From positions 1 through 64,000 of the forward strand of contig NZ_JABACJ020000017.1 of NCBI RefSeq assembly GCF_012524165.2: 64,000 nucleotides of DNA, written 5' to 3'. A program made the position numbers and the translations under genes. This DNA is from Faecalicatena faecalis. Its GTDB lineage: Bacteria > Bacillota > Clostridia > Lachnospirales > Lachnospiraceae. Shown here piece after piece: positions 1-7,163 of the stretch. Under the pieces are notes generated by a model. That model was not told the origin of the DNA and searched no databases. It saw only the letters and a program-made list of their open reading frames with translations. The stretch's first letter is position 1, and each line of letters starts with the position of its first letter.

Positions 1-28
1 CGCAAATATATGCGTTATATATAAACCA

Positions 29-62
29 AGGGCTGAATGCTCATAAAGAAGCCTTCAGCCCT
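29..62 (-). terminator. Probable terminator downstream of the Xaa-Pro peptidase
   Basis: A 9-bp perfect inverted repeat (AGGGCTGAA / TTCAGCCCT) with a 16-base loop lies 115 bases beyond the stop of the leftward peptidase gene. Read on the minus strand it is followed by a T-rich stretch (TTGGTTTATAT), so it is a plausible but weak intrinsic terminator. A second stem (GCATCAG / CTGATGC, 112-138) lies between it and the gene. Confidence 0.45.
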
Positions 63-176
63 ACCATTATCATAGAAGATCTGCTTTTACAGAGATTTCT
101 TCACACACTCGCATCAGTTTTCTATTTTAGCTGATGCCGCAGCCCTCTGTGTAAGAGTAGACTTGGAAAGATATGC

Positions 177-1250
177 TTAGCCTACGATTCTCCATTTTTT
201 ATCTACAGCGTTCAGGAGCTCATGTCCGTCTTCTGTTACGAGAACGAGGTCCTCAACACGAACACCGTATTTTCCTTCGATATAGATACCTGGCTCGATT
301 GAGAAGATCATTCCTGGTTCTGCAACATTTTTGTTGATCGGGCTTACATCGCCATATTCATGGTCTTCCTGACCAATGAAGTGTCCAAGACGGATTCTCC
401 AGTACTCGCTGTAACCAGCTTCGTCAATCAGGTCTCTTGCCTGCGCATCGATATCGCAGAAACGTACTCCTGGTTTGATTACAGCTTCGGCCTTCTCTAC
501 GGCTGTACGTACAAGGTCATGAATTGCAGCCTGCTCATCGTCTACACTCTTGCAGTAGAAGGTTCTTGTCATATCAGAGCAGTAACCCTTCCATATACAT
601 CCCATATCAATGAGTACACATTCTCCAGCCTGCAGTTTTCTTGTATCACTTGGAGTGTGATGTTGATCGGCAGCGTTGGCTCCGAAGCATACGATTGTAT
701 CGAAGCTCAATCCACTTGCTCCAGCTTTCATATATTCTGCATCGATGAAGTCTGCAACTTCTTTTTCTGTCATGCCTTCTTTAATAAAAGCAGCAGCTTT
801 TTCCATAACACTGTCATTAATTACAGAGGCTTGTTTCATGATCTCGATTTCTTCTGCATTCTTAACAGCACGAACATCGTCGATACAATCAGATCCCCAG
901 ATTGTCTTTAATTCCGGGCAGCGCTCCTGAAGCGGGATCAAGAAACGTGCCGGCCATGTCTTATCGATACCAAGTACGCTCTTTGTATCAATGTGCTCCA
1001 TCAGAACAGCAATCTGGTCGTCCATATCACTGAACCAAACCTCTTCGAACCCTGTATTAGATACATAGTAAAGATAGTTCAGGAATAAAGTGTGTTTTCC
1101 GTTGCTTCGAAGAAGCAGAGCGTATAATCTTTCACCAGGATTTACCATGATTCCTGTTAAAAAGCGGATACTTAATGGATCTGACAGTAATAACTGATCC
1201 AGCCCCTTTTTCTCCATTTTCTCCAATACGCGTTCAATTCTTTCGTTCAT
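177..1250 (-). CDS. Xaa-Pro aminopeptidase / M24-family metallopeptidase
   Basis: A 357-residue cytoplasmic peptidase of the creatinase/aminopeptidase P fold (M24B), expected to remove an N-terminal residue before proline or cleave Xaa-Pro dipeptides. The N-terminal third is the non-catalytic creatinase-like domain. The C-terminal domain shows the five expected metal ligands in order: two Asp in DMGCIWKGYCSDMTRTF, the His of GHFIGQEDHEYG, the Glu of FSIEPGIYIEG and the Glu of GVRVEDLVLV. Length matches the family. The start ATG is preceded by a purine-rich ribosome site (AAAGGAGA). It stands alone, leftward, outside the mobile element. The exact substrate (dipeptidase or aminopeptidase) cannot be told from the sequence. 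Confidence 0.9.
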   Translation of the reverse strand: MNERIERVLEKMEKKGLDQLLLSDPLSIRFLTGIMVNPGERLYALLLRSNGKHTLFLNYLYYVSNTGFEEVWFSDMDDQIAVLMEHIDTKSVLGIDKTWPARFLIPLQERCPELKTIWGSDCIDDVRAVKNAEEIEIMKQASVINDSVMEKAAAFIKEGMTEKEVADFIDAEYMKAGASGLSFDTIVCFGANAADQHHTPSDTRKLQAGECVLIDMGCIWKGYCSDMTRTFYCKSVDDEQAAIHDLVRTAVEKAEAVIKPGVRFCDIDAQARDLIDEAGYSEYWRIRLGHFIGQEDHEYGDVSPINKNVAEPGMIFSIEPGIYIEGKYGVRVEDLVLVTEDGHELLNAVDKKWRIVG

Positions 1251-1466
1251 TTTAAAAATCTCCTTTCGTTAGTAAAAATGACTCTGTGAGCATTATATCA
1301 TAAAGGTCAGAAGATTTCACGAAAATAAACAAAAAATTCATGATTCTTAAATTTTTTGTTATAGTTCACTCGACAATCAGGCCACGCAGCAGTAGAAAGC
1401 GCCAAAGGTACAACTTTATGAATGGCCCGAGTAACTGTAACATTTATTTATGATTATGTTTCGGAA

Positions 1467-2009
1467 TCAGCTTAATATCTTTTCGCTCAAATCATTTATT
1501 AAGGCAGCAATTCGGCAGGCTGGTAATTTCATACCTGTGCCAAACCAATAGCTCAGGATACTGCTGCTTCCAGAAGTTACATAATGGCACACCATTTCAC
1601 GATTCGTGGGGGCATAATCTGAAAGTTTATCTTTAAAACATGAATACATTTCCTGGCAGAAGCAGCCGCTGATTTGATTCGAAAATCCAGGATCGGCTTT
1701 TATCATATGATAGAAGGGCATGTGCTCCATATCCTGCAACTGCTGCAGAATAGATTCGATTAGTTTGACCGTGTTTGTGCCCTTGAAACTTTGCGTCACT
1801 GAGCGCAGGTCTTCCAACAATTCTTCCTCAGATTTTTGCAGCAGGTCGTAAGTATCATAATAATGCTTATAAAATGTAGAGCGGTTTATCTCTGCTAGAC
1901 TACAGATTTCAGTTACCGTTATTTTCGGAAAAGGTTCTTTTTCTAACAACTGAAAAAATGCTTCTTTAATCTGTCTTTTTGTGTAACGTGTCCTGGCGTC
2001 TGATTTCAT
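1467..2009 (-). CDS. TetR/AcrR-family transcriptional regulator
   Basis: A 180-residue regulator with a typical N-terminal TetR helix-turn-helix at about residues 8-55 (TKRQIKEAFFQLLE, then ITVTEICSLAEINRSTFYKHY). The C-terminal half resembles the ligand-binding or dimerisation part of the TetR branch that often ends without a clear conserved motif. It diverges from the sugar transporter at 2159 across about 150 bases, so the simplest reading is that it controls that transporter and itself. No effector can be inferred. Confidence 0.85.
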   Translation of the reverse strand: MKSDARTRYTKRQIKEAFFQLLEKEPFPKITVTEICSLAEINRSTFYKHYYDTYDLLQKSEEELLEDLRSVTQSFKGTNTVKLIESILQQLQDMEHMPFYHMIKADPGFSNQISGCFCQEMYSCFKDKLSDYAPTNREMVCHYVTSGSSSILSYWFGTGMKLPACRIAALINDLSEKILS

Positions 2010-2158
2010 GATTCCTCCAAAAGCAACATCTAAGTGTTATCTGTTGATTATGTATCATTTCAAAGTTGATTGATGCCTTCTTCCTTCTTTTCCCCAATTA
2101 TAATATAAGCATAAGGTAATTACAACAGCGACAGGTGAAGGGAGAATAGGGTGATAGT

Positions 2159-3499
2159 ATGAAGAAAAGTGAAAATCCAGACAAACTTCCAATGGGAAAG
2201 TTCTTGGCGTGGAAAACAAGGGATATTTCCGCAGGCACAATGAATGTAATAGTGATTGGATATTTAACAATATTTTGTACGGATACTCTGGGGATGAATG
2301 CTGCTTTAGTAGGGACGCTGCTCATGGTAAGCAAGATATTTGATGGGATACCGGATTTATTTGCGGGATATTTGATTGATAATACTAGAACAAAATGGGG
2401 AAAAGCACGTCCCTATGAGTTATCTGTGATTGGATTATGGATATGCACCGTGCTGCTATTTTTCACATCTCCGGCATGGAGCAGCACAGTAAAAACAATT
2501 TGGATATTTGTTATGTATACGATGGTGTTCAGTATATTTAATACCTTATTAAATGCCAACCAGTCCCCCTATATGATTCGCGCATTTTCCAATAACCAGC
2601 GGGTGATCGCGAAAGTATCTTCCTATGGAGGTATTATCAGCATGGCTGGGATTATGGGGGTGTCGATTTCATTTCCACTCCTTATGGCAAAATTAGCCGT
2701 CAGCACGGCCGGATGGAGGGCATTGATTCTGATATATGCAATCCCCATGGCTGTACTTGGAATTATGAGATTCTTTTTTGTAAAAGAGGATTCTTCTGTA
2801 GATGCCGGGACGAGTGAACGCGTCCATTTTAGAGAAATTGCTAAAATGTTGAAAAGGAATAAGTATTGTCTGATTTATGCACTGATAAGTGGATTATATC
2901 AGCTCAGTACAGGATTTGGCGCAGGAACCTATTATTTTACTTATATTATTGGGGATATTTCAAAGTTTAGTATTGTGAACCTGTGCTCTATTGTATTACT
3001 GCCGATCATGTTGTTTTTCCCACTGATGATGAAGAAAATAAAAGTTGCAGATTTATTTTCTATATTTTCAGGTATTGCTGTGCTTGGTTACATCATTGTA
3101 TTTTTCGGGAATAAAAATTTTTCGGTGGTATTGGCAGGGGTTCTGCTTACGACTCTGCTGAATCTGCCACTTGGATATCTGGGAACGTTAGTGGTCATGC
3201 AGCTTGCATCATATAATGAAGAACTGGGGCTTCCCCGGATGGAAAGTTCTAGCAGTGTTGTTGCGGGATTTGTCAGTAAAATCGGTGCCGGAGTAGGAGC
3301 GGGACTTTGCGGTATTTTGCTGGGAGCGTCGGGGTTCCTCTCTTCGACATCTGGAAATGGTGTGATACAGCCGGAGAGTGCGGTCATGATGATACGGTGT
3401 TTATACTCTATTTTACCTGGAATCTGCGCAGTATTGATTATTTTTTTATCCGTGGTACTTAGGAAAATGGAAAAGGAACTAGGGATGAAAAATAAGTAA
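2159..3499 (+). CDS. GPH-family (MelB-like) sugar:cation symporter
   Basis: A 446-residue integral membrane protein with about twelve hydrophobic segments, matching the glycoside-pentoside-hexuronide branch of the major facilitator superfamily. Family hallmarks include the early segment FDGIPDLFAGYLIDNTRTKWGKARPY, equivalent to the cation-binding Asp region and loop 2-3 signature of MelB, and a long central cytoplasmic loop. It probably imports a glycoside or sugar with Na+ or H+. It diverges from the TetR-family gene and is followed by a strong terminator, so it is a one-gene unit. The substrate is unknown. Confidence 0.85.
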   Translation: MKKSENPDKLPMGKFLAWKTRDISAGTMNVIVIGYLTIFCTDTLGMNAALVGTLLMVSKIFDGIPDLFAGYLIDNTRTKWGKARPYELSVIGLWICTVLLFFTSPAWSSTVKTIWIFVMYTMVFSIFNTLLNANQSPYMIRAFSNNQRVIAKVSSYGGIISMAGIMGVSISFPLLMAKLAVSTAGWRALILIYAIPMAVLGIMRFFFVKEDSSVDAGTSERVHFREIAKMLKRNKYCLIYALISGLYQLSTGFGAGTYYFTYIIGDISKFSIVNLCSIVLLPIMLFFPLMMKKIKVADLFSIFSGIAVLGYIIVFFGNKNFSVVLAGVLLTTLLNLPLGYLGTLVVMQLASYNEELGLPRMESSSSVVAGFVSKIGAGVGAGLCGILLGASGFLSSTSGNGVIQPESAVMMIRCLYSILPGICAVLIIFLSVVLRKMEKELGMKNK

Positions 3500-3537
3500 T
3501 TTAATAGAATTTAAGCGAATTGTTTGGTATGATATGA

Positions 3538-3566
3538 ATTGGGCAGGCGGTGTCTGCCCAATTTTA
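3538..3566 (+). terminator. Intrinsic terminator of the GPH transporter
   Basis: A perfect 9-bp stem (ATTGGGCAG / CTGCCCAAT) with a 7-base loop followed by TTTTAG, 39 bases after the transporter stop codon. A textbook Rho-independent terminator on the plus strand. Confidence 0.85.
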
Positions 3567-3618
3567 GTTAGGTGGATATCATAAATTTAAAATAGGATTT
3601 TCAGAAGGAGAAAAAGAG

Positions 3619-3678
3619 ATGATAAAAATACTATTTGTCTGCCACGGCAATATACTAACCTTGATTAAAAATACTTGA
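3619..3678 (+). pseudogene. 5' fragment of low-molecular-weight protein tyrosine phosphatase, interrupted by the ICE
   Basis: With a good ribosome site (AGAAGGAG upstream) an ATG opens MIKILFVCHGNI, which is exactly the N-terminus and P-loop start of low-molecular-weight protein tyrosine phosphatases (consensus FVCHGNICRSPMAE). After codon 12 the family match stops and the frame ends seven codons later (LTLIKNT, stop). The catalytic Cys8 is present but the Arg and Ser of the loop are lost. The abrupt loss of similarity within a catalytic motif marks an insertion junction rather than gradual decay. The remainder of the gene should lie at the far end of the inserted element. Confidence 0.75.
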
Positions 3679-3762
3679 TTTTACAGTGTTTTGGGGATGT
3701 TACAGTAGATTTTTACCAACGATTTACCAAAGCTATTTGAGTAGGGGATAAACTACTCAGGA
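3650..3762. other. Candidate left attachment region (attL) of the ICE
   Basis: Immediately inside the broken phosphatase gene are two pairs of short direct repeats, TTACAGT at 3681 and 3700, and TTTACCAA at 3712 and 3723, followed by an inverted repeat GAGTAG / CTACTC near 3740-3760. Paired short repeats next to a junction are what arm-type sites of tyrosine recombinases look like. The integrase itself is not in the window, so this is inference from the disrupted gene and the repeats. Confidence 0.5.
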
Positions 3763-3802
3763 TATGTAAAGTGAAGTATTATAATAGAGTCCTAGCAAAG
3801 AA

Positions 3803-3828
3803 AATCCGCAATTTAGCGGATTTTTTTA
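3803..3828 (+). terminator. Terminator overlapping the 3' end of the XRE gene
   Basis: Stem AATCCGC / GCGGATT with a 6-base loop followed by a T-run on the plus strand (3821-3827). The stop codon of the leftward XRE gene (3813) lies at the edge of the loop. On the minus strand the T-run is weaker, so it may act in both directions and shield the ICE from chromosomal read-through. Confidence 0.7.
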
Positions 3829-4316
3829 ATACATTCGTTAAATAAGAGCAATCTGTTAATCTTATCATCATAAAATTCTTTTTGCTGTTCAATCACAGCT
3901 TTATCATTATCCTCATAGGCAATTAAATCTATCTGTTGTTTACAATTTAGATAAGAACAAATAGCTTCATTTATTTGTGAATCTTCAAATGTCATGTGTA
4001 TGCTGCTGGGGATGTAGTTGCCATCTTTATCCTTATCAGCAGATATTTTCAATGGAGATTGTTCGTTAAGCTTCATAACTAAAGAAAGAACATCACTAAC
4101 AGTATTAATATCGTAATCAAGAAATACAGTTACGCTAATGCCAAGAGCTTCTGCTATTTTTTGAAGCTGATCTGGTTTTGGATTTCGTTCACCGCTTTCA
4201 TATTTCTTTATGGTAGATAAATAAATACCGGACTGTTTTGATAATTCGTCCTGTGTCATATCTTTTAATTTTCTATATTTTTGAATTTTACTTCCAATTG
4301 AATGTCTATTATCCAT
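3813..4316 (-). CDS. Cro/CI-type (XRE) repressor of the ICE
   Basis: A 167-residue protein with an N-terminal HTH_3 domain at about residues 8-62 (IGSKIQKYRKLKDMTQDELS, then GIYLSTIKKYESGERNPKPDQLQKIAEAL) and a C-terminal region of about 100 residues without a recognisable domain. It has no peptidase motif of the LexA or ImmA kind. It is the first gene inside the element, faces away from the transfer operon and shares a divergent regulatory region with it, the usual position of the immunity repressor of an ICE. It is expected to bind the palindromes at 4363-4450. A ribosome site (AGGTGATT) precedes the ATG. Confidence 0.85.
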   Translation of the reverse strand: MDNRHSIGSKIQKYRKLKDMTQDELSKQSGIYLSTIKKYESGERNPKPDQLQKIAEALGISVTVFLDYDINTVSDVLSLVMKLNEQSPLKISADKDKDGNYIPSSIHMTFEDSQINEAICSYLNCKQQIDLIAYEDNDKAVIEQQKEFYDDKINRLLLFNECIKKIR

Positions 4317-4362
4317 TAATAATCACCTCAAACAAATTGATATGAATATTTTAACACAGAGT

Positions 4363-4450
4363 TCACAAAAGTGGTACATTATTTTGAAAATATATTGACA
4401 ACCACAAATGTGGACTATATAATGAAAATACGAACAGACCACAAATGAGG
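4363..4450 (+). promoter_or_regulatory. Main rightward ICE promoter with palindromic operators
   Basis: TTGACA at 4395-4400 and TATAAT at 4418-4423 are separated by exactly 17 bases, a perfect sigma-A consensus. The spacer contains the dyad CCACAAATGTGG (4402-4413). A near copy CCACAAATGAGG lies at 4439-4450, just downstream of the expected start, and a partial one (TCACAAAAGTGG) at 4363-4374 on the side of the divergent repressor gene. Operators inside and after the core promoter imply repression by polymerase exclusion; the adjacent XRE protein is the obvious candidate. Confidence 0.8.
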
Positions 4451-4471
4451 ACTAACATAAAAAGAATAGAT

Positions 4472-4606
4472 ATGTTGAAAATACTTCTTTTGGCGAAGTT
4501 CAAGGATTCAAAATTTTGCTATATCATAATCCTGCGAGTTGCAAAGCAGCTCATACAATTGAATAACAATTACAGATATAGTGATAATTCCGGTTCAGAT
4601 ACCTGA
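4472..4606 (+). CDS. Small ORF A (44 residues), unknown
   Basis: First open frame after the main promoter; it encodes a short hydrophobic and basic peptide beginning MLKILLLAKFKDSKF. There is no strong ribosome site, and no family is recognised. It could be a leader peptide or the sequence could act as RNA. It is included because it opens a chain of tiny ORFs that fills the 460 bases between the promoter and the first larger gene. Confidence 0.3.
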   Translation: MLKILLLAKFKDSKFCYIIILRVAKQLIQLNNNYRYSDNSGSDT

Positions 4607-4649
4607 TGGAAATCAAATATACTTGCGAAGAGTGCTGAAGGATTGAGAA

Positions 4650-4697
4650 ATGAAAGTGGAGCGAGTAAGGGTAGTCAATACTGTTGCGGAAGGATAA
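4650..4697 (+). CDS. Tiny ORF B (15 residues), possible leader peptide
   Basis: ATG preceded by GAAGGATTGAGAA, a correctly spaced ribosome site, encoding MKVERVRVVNTVAEG then stop. Six bases separate its stop from the start of the next tiny ORF. Too short to classify; it may couple translation along the leader. Confidence 0.3.
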   Translation: MKVERVRVVNTVAEG

Positions 4698-4703
4698 TAA
4701 ACT

Positions 4704-4778
4704 ATGAAGGTGTTCAAAGGGAACTTCCTGGCTCTCAAAAAGGCGGTAGAGAGGATAGCATTATTTAATTTAACTTAA
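4704..4778 (+). CDS. Tiny ORF C (24 residues), possible leader peptide
   Basis: ATG preceded by GGAAGGATAATAAACT, again a well placed ribosome site. It encodes a basic amphipathic peptide starting MKVFKGNFLALKKAVE. Its stop overlaps the start of the next ORF (TAATG), typical of translational coupling. Function unknown. Confidence 0.35.
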   Translation: MKVFKGNFLALKKAVERIALFNLT

Positions 4779-4897
4779 TGCGTCGTAAACGCAGATGCGG
4801 CTTATCTGTAATTCCTATGTGTGCAGGCAAATGGGAAAAAAGCACACCTACATGGCATGAGCCGTGTAGAAAGCAGGTAAGTAGTGAATGGAATTAA
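4778..4897 (+). CDS. Small ORF D (39 residues), basic, three cysteines
   Basis: Starts by one-base overlap with ORF C and ends ten bases inside the next gene. It encodes MRRKRRCGLSVIPMCAGKWE and onward, with Cys at 7, 15 and 30 and a strongly basic N-terminus. No family recognised. The coupled starts and overlaps argue that translation runs through this leader. Confidence 0.35.
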   Translation: MRRKRRCGLSVIPMCAGKWEKSTPTWHEPCRKQVSSEWN

Positions 4898-5187
4898 CTT
4901 TTAAAGGTGTGGATATAAGCACTGAGGAAAAGTTCGTCAGCTACATTAATTCACTGAATACAGCGATAATGAAGCAAAATGCCATGAATGAAATCAAGCA
5001 GGATTTATATGATGTTTCTTATTTGAAAAAGCGTTACCGAAAGATTGTAGCCAAAAATGAGAAAGCACTATTTATGGCAGACCACGAATGTTTGAAATGT
5101 GTTTATTTCCAAAGACTGGCACGAAAATGTCAGGCAAATTGTAAGTGCCCCTTAGAAGAATCTACAGAAGGAGGCGTATTTACATGA
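4888..5187 (+). CDS. Hypothetical protein with C-terminal Cys cluster (99 residues)
   Basis: A 99-residue soluble protein. The first two thirds are predicted helical; the C-terminal third carries CLKCVYFQRLARKCQANCKC, five cysteines in a CxxC / CxxxCxC arrangement that could bind zinc or a metal cluster. It overlaps ORF D by ten bases and the next small membrane protein by four, so it is part of the ICE operon. I recognise no named family and assign no function. Confidence 0.6.
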   Translation: MELTFKGVDISTEEKFVSYINSLNTAIMKQNAMNEIKQDLYDVSYLKKRYRKIVAKNEKALFMADHECLKCVYFQRLARKCQANCKCPLEESTEGGVFT

Positions 5188-5378
5188 AGCTATGCTGGAT
5201 TGTTGTGTTGGTCGGAATAAGTATCATCCTGGTTTTTCTATATTCATTAGTTGCAATGTCGTCCAGATCAGAGAGGTTTATTGAGCAGCTTATGGAAGAG
5301 GAAGGGAGAAAAGGTACAGATGAGCAGGATATGGAAGCAATTATTACGGAAGGGAAGGAGAGACAGGAACATGAATAA
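5184..5378 (+). CDS. Small single-pass membrane protein (64 residues)
   Basis: Start chosen at the ATG with an AGGAGG ribosome site eight bases upstream. The N-terminal 25 residues (MKLCWIVVLVGISIILVFLY) form one transmembrane helix, followed by an acidic cytoplasmic tail (EEEGRKGTDEQDMEA). It overlaps its neighbours at both ends. Unknown role; small membrane proteins are common at the start of ICE operons. Confidence 0.55.
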   Translation: MKLCWIVVLVGISIILVFLYSLVAMSSRSERFIEQLMEEEGRKGTDEQDMEAIITEGKERQEHE

Positions 5379-6291
5379 CAAGTTAGAAGTAATCGGCATT
5401 GATCATGGCTGGTCAATGATGAAAACAATCTCTCAGGTATTTGTCACAGGTGTTAAGGAGATTACAACAACTCCAGCACTTTTCGGTGATGTACTCGAGT
5501 ATGAAGGAAAGTTCTATAAGGTTGGAACTGTGAGACAGGAGGTAAAGGACACGAAGGTCGAAGATGGCAGCTTTTATCTTCTCACACTTGCGGCAGTAGC
5601 TAAGGAACTTAAAAGAAGAGGTCTTGCAGAGGCAAAGGTATTCCTTGCCGTAGGACTACCACTTACAAGGTTTGGAGCAGAGAAGAATGATTTTATCAAG
5701 TACCTGACAAAGAATAAGCGTGTAAGCTTCAAATATGAGAATGAGCCGTATTATATTGAAATTGATGATGTGGCAGTATTCCCTCAGTGTTATGCAGCAG
5801 TAGTGGACAAGATTCCTACAATGGCAAAGAAAACGCTGATAGTAGATATCGGTAGCTGGACAATCGACATTATGCCGGTAATCAACAAGTCACCGGATGA
5901 ATCAAAGTGTGTGACGATACCAAAAGGTCTTATTACCTGTATGCGTTCTATCAATGAACAGTGTGTAAGACAACTTAACGGAGAGGTAGACGAGTCAGAG
6001 ATACAGAACATCATGCGGTATGGCAGGTCAGATATTGATGATGAATACTTTGCCATTATCAAGGCAGAGATAGAGGATTTTGTTGATAAGGTATATAACT
6101 CAATCCGTGAGTTTGGGTATAACTTAAAGACTACACCGATTGTATTTGTCGGTGGCGGGGCAGTTGTGATGAAGAATTTTGGTAGTCATGATGCTAAGAA
6201 CATTTCCTATAACCTTGATGTAAAGGCAAATGCAAGAGGATATGAGCAGCTTGCCACAATGGGACTTAAAAGCACTAAGCGATTATCATAA
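5371..6291 (+). CDS. parM: ParM/StbA-like actin-family segregation ATPase
   Basis: A 306-residue bacterial actin of the ParM/StbA type. The phosphate-binding motifs are visible: IGIDHGWSMMK near the N-terminus (phosphate 1), VDIGSWTIDIMPV at about residues 155-168 (phosphate 2) and FVGGGAVVM near residue 260 (adenosine loop). Such proteins form filaments that push plasmid copies apart. The true start is the ATG at 5371, after GGAAGGAG, not the upstream frame. It is followed nine bases later by a ribbon-helix-helix-like gene, giving a ParM-ParR-like pair. Presence on an ICE suggests a circular replicating stage, which is inference. Confidence 0.8.
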   Translation: MNNKLEVIGIDHGWSMMKTISQVFVTGVKEITTTPALFGDVLEYEGKFYKVGTVRQEVKDTKVEDGSFYLLTLAAVAKELKRRGLAEAKVFLAVGLPLTRFGAEKNDFIKYLTKNKRVSFKYENEPYYIEIDDVAVFPQCYAAVVDKIPTMAKKTLIVDIGSWTIDIMPVINKSPDESKCVTIPKGLITCMRSINEQCVRQLNGEVDESEIQNIMRYGRSDIDDEYFAIIKAEIEDFVDKVYNSIREFGYNLKTTPIVFVGGGAVVMKNFGSHDAKNISYNLDVKANARGYEQLATMGLKSTKRLS

Positions 6292-6299
6292 GGAGGCAG

Positions 6300-6749
6300 A
6301 TGATGGGAAGAAGACTTGAATATGAAGTAAAAACTTCTGTCCGCCTCAACATGAGCAATCCTCAGCATGTGAAAATCAATGATGTGATTCAGAACCTTGA
6401 TCCGAAGATTTTCAAATCTAAGAACCAGTTCATTATAGATGCGATTCAGTTCTACATTGATAATTATGGAAAAGAAACTTTTGTTATCAAGAAGAAGGAA
6501 AAAGAGAGGGCTGAATATATCCGGTCAGAAGATATTGATGACATTAAGGAAGAAGTCATTGAAGCAGCAACCAATGAGGCTAGGAAAGAGGTCATAAGGC
6601 TGTTAGGCGGAGTGATATCCGGAATGAATGTTGGTCAGCCGGTAATAATGCAGGCAGCCAATAGTGAAGCACAAGAACCTACAGAAGATGTTATGGACGA
6701 TGCAGATGTTGCAGGACTTGCAATGGGATGGATGTCGAAAGGAGACTGA
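6300..6749 (+). CDS. ParR-like ribbon-helix-helix partner of ParM
   Basis: A 149-residue protein. The N-terminal 60 residues (KTSVRLNMSNPQHVKINDVIQ, then KSKNQFIIDAIQFYIDNYG) fit a ribbon-helix-helix DNA-binding fold as in ParR or Arc-type adaptors; the remainder is acidic and probably helical. Immediately downstream of the ParM-like gene with an AGGAGG ribosome site, it is best read as the centromere-binding adaptor. Two consecutive ATG codons (6300 and 6303) are possible starts. Identification rests on context and fold pattern, not on a strong motif. Confidence 0.55.
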   Translation: MMGRRLEYEVKTSVRLNMSNPQHVKINDVIQNLDPKIFKSKNQFIIDAIQFYIDNYGKETFVIKKKEKERAEYIRSEDIDDIKEEVIEAATNEARKEVIRLLGGVISGMNVGQPVIMQAANSEAQEPTEDVMDDADVAGLAMGWMSKGD

Positions 6750-6754
6750 TTATT

Positions 6755-6928
6755 ATGAGAAGAGTTATGGGAGCCGTAGGAACAGTAATTTTAGAGATAC
6801 TCAAGTGGATATTAAGGATAATTCTTGGAGCGTTGAAGCTGGTCTTAGGACTTGCCAGAATAATTCTTCTTCTATTCGCTATGGTGGCAAGGATATTTCT
6901 TTCATTCGTAAGAATGGGCACATTCTGA
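6755..6928 (+). CDS. Small, highly hydrophobic protein (57 residues)
   Basis: Begins six bases after the previous stop with ribosome site AAAGGAG. It is almost wholly hydrophobic with spaced Arg and Lys (MRRVMGAVGTVILEILKWIL and onward), resembling the small CD1845-type hydrophobic proteins of clostridial conjugative elements. It could be one or two membrane helices or an amphipathic membrane-associated peptide. No function can be assigned. Confidence 0.45.
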   Translation: MRRVMGAVGTVILEILKWILRIILGALKLVLGLARIILLLFAMVARIFLSFVRMGTF

Positions 6929-6942
6929 GAGGAGGTGAGCGT

Positions 6943-7026
6943 ATGCAGGTAAAGGGTTTATTCTTAAATTATAAGAAAAACAGAAGACTTATGCAGTATT
7001 TCTTTAAAATAAGAGAGCTGGTATAA
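6943..7026 (+). CDS. Tiny basic ORF (27 residues)
   Basis: ATG with a perfect AGGAGGTGA ribosome site seven bases upstream encodes MQVKGLFLNYKKNRRLMQYF and ends with ELV. It fits tightly between the hydrophobic protein and the hairpin leader of the lipoprotein gene. Unknown. Confidence 0.4.
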   Translation: MQVKGLFLNYKKNRRLMQYFFKIRELV

Positions 7027-7041
7027 TGAAAGGAGTTTAAG

Positions 7042-7143
7042 ATGCACAGAATACGGGACAGTCCTATGTGTCCCGTGCATTACAGATAAATAGTTCACCG
7101 CAAGGGTGGATGGCACGGAACACAAAGCCCGTCCCTCTTGCGG
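7042..7143 (+). promoter_or_regulatory. Double hairpin leader before the lipoprotein gene
   Basis: Two stems occupy the gap: CGGGACA / TGTCCCG (7054-7060 / 7069-7075, extended by ATGCA / TGCAT) and CCGCAAG / CTTGCGG (7098-7104 / 7137-7143). Neither is followed by a T-run, so they look like RNA-processing or stability structures rather than terminators. Confidence 0.5.
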
Positions 7144-7163
7144 AGAAGGGATGGGTGATTACT

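Noticed and set aside
1370..1440. A dyad-containing stretch (ACTCG ... CGAGT) between the peptidase and TetR genes, possibly a dispersed repeat or insertion remnant.
   Set aside because: Only one copy in the window and no terminal repeats or transposase sequence, so a repeat family cannot be shown.
2055..2334. Two leftward frames across the TetR-transporter gap.
   Set aside because: They overlap the transporter start, lack ribosome sites and have no family match; the divergent promoter region must lie here.
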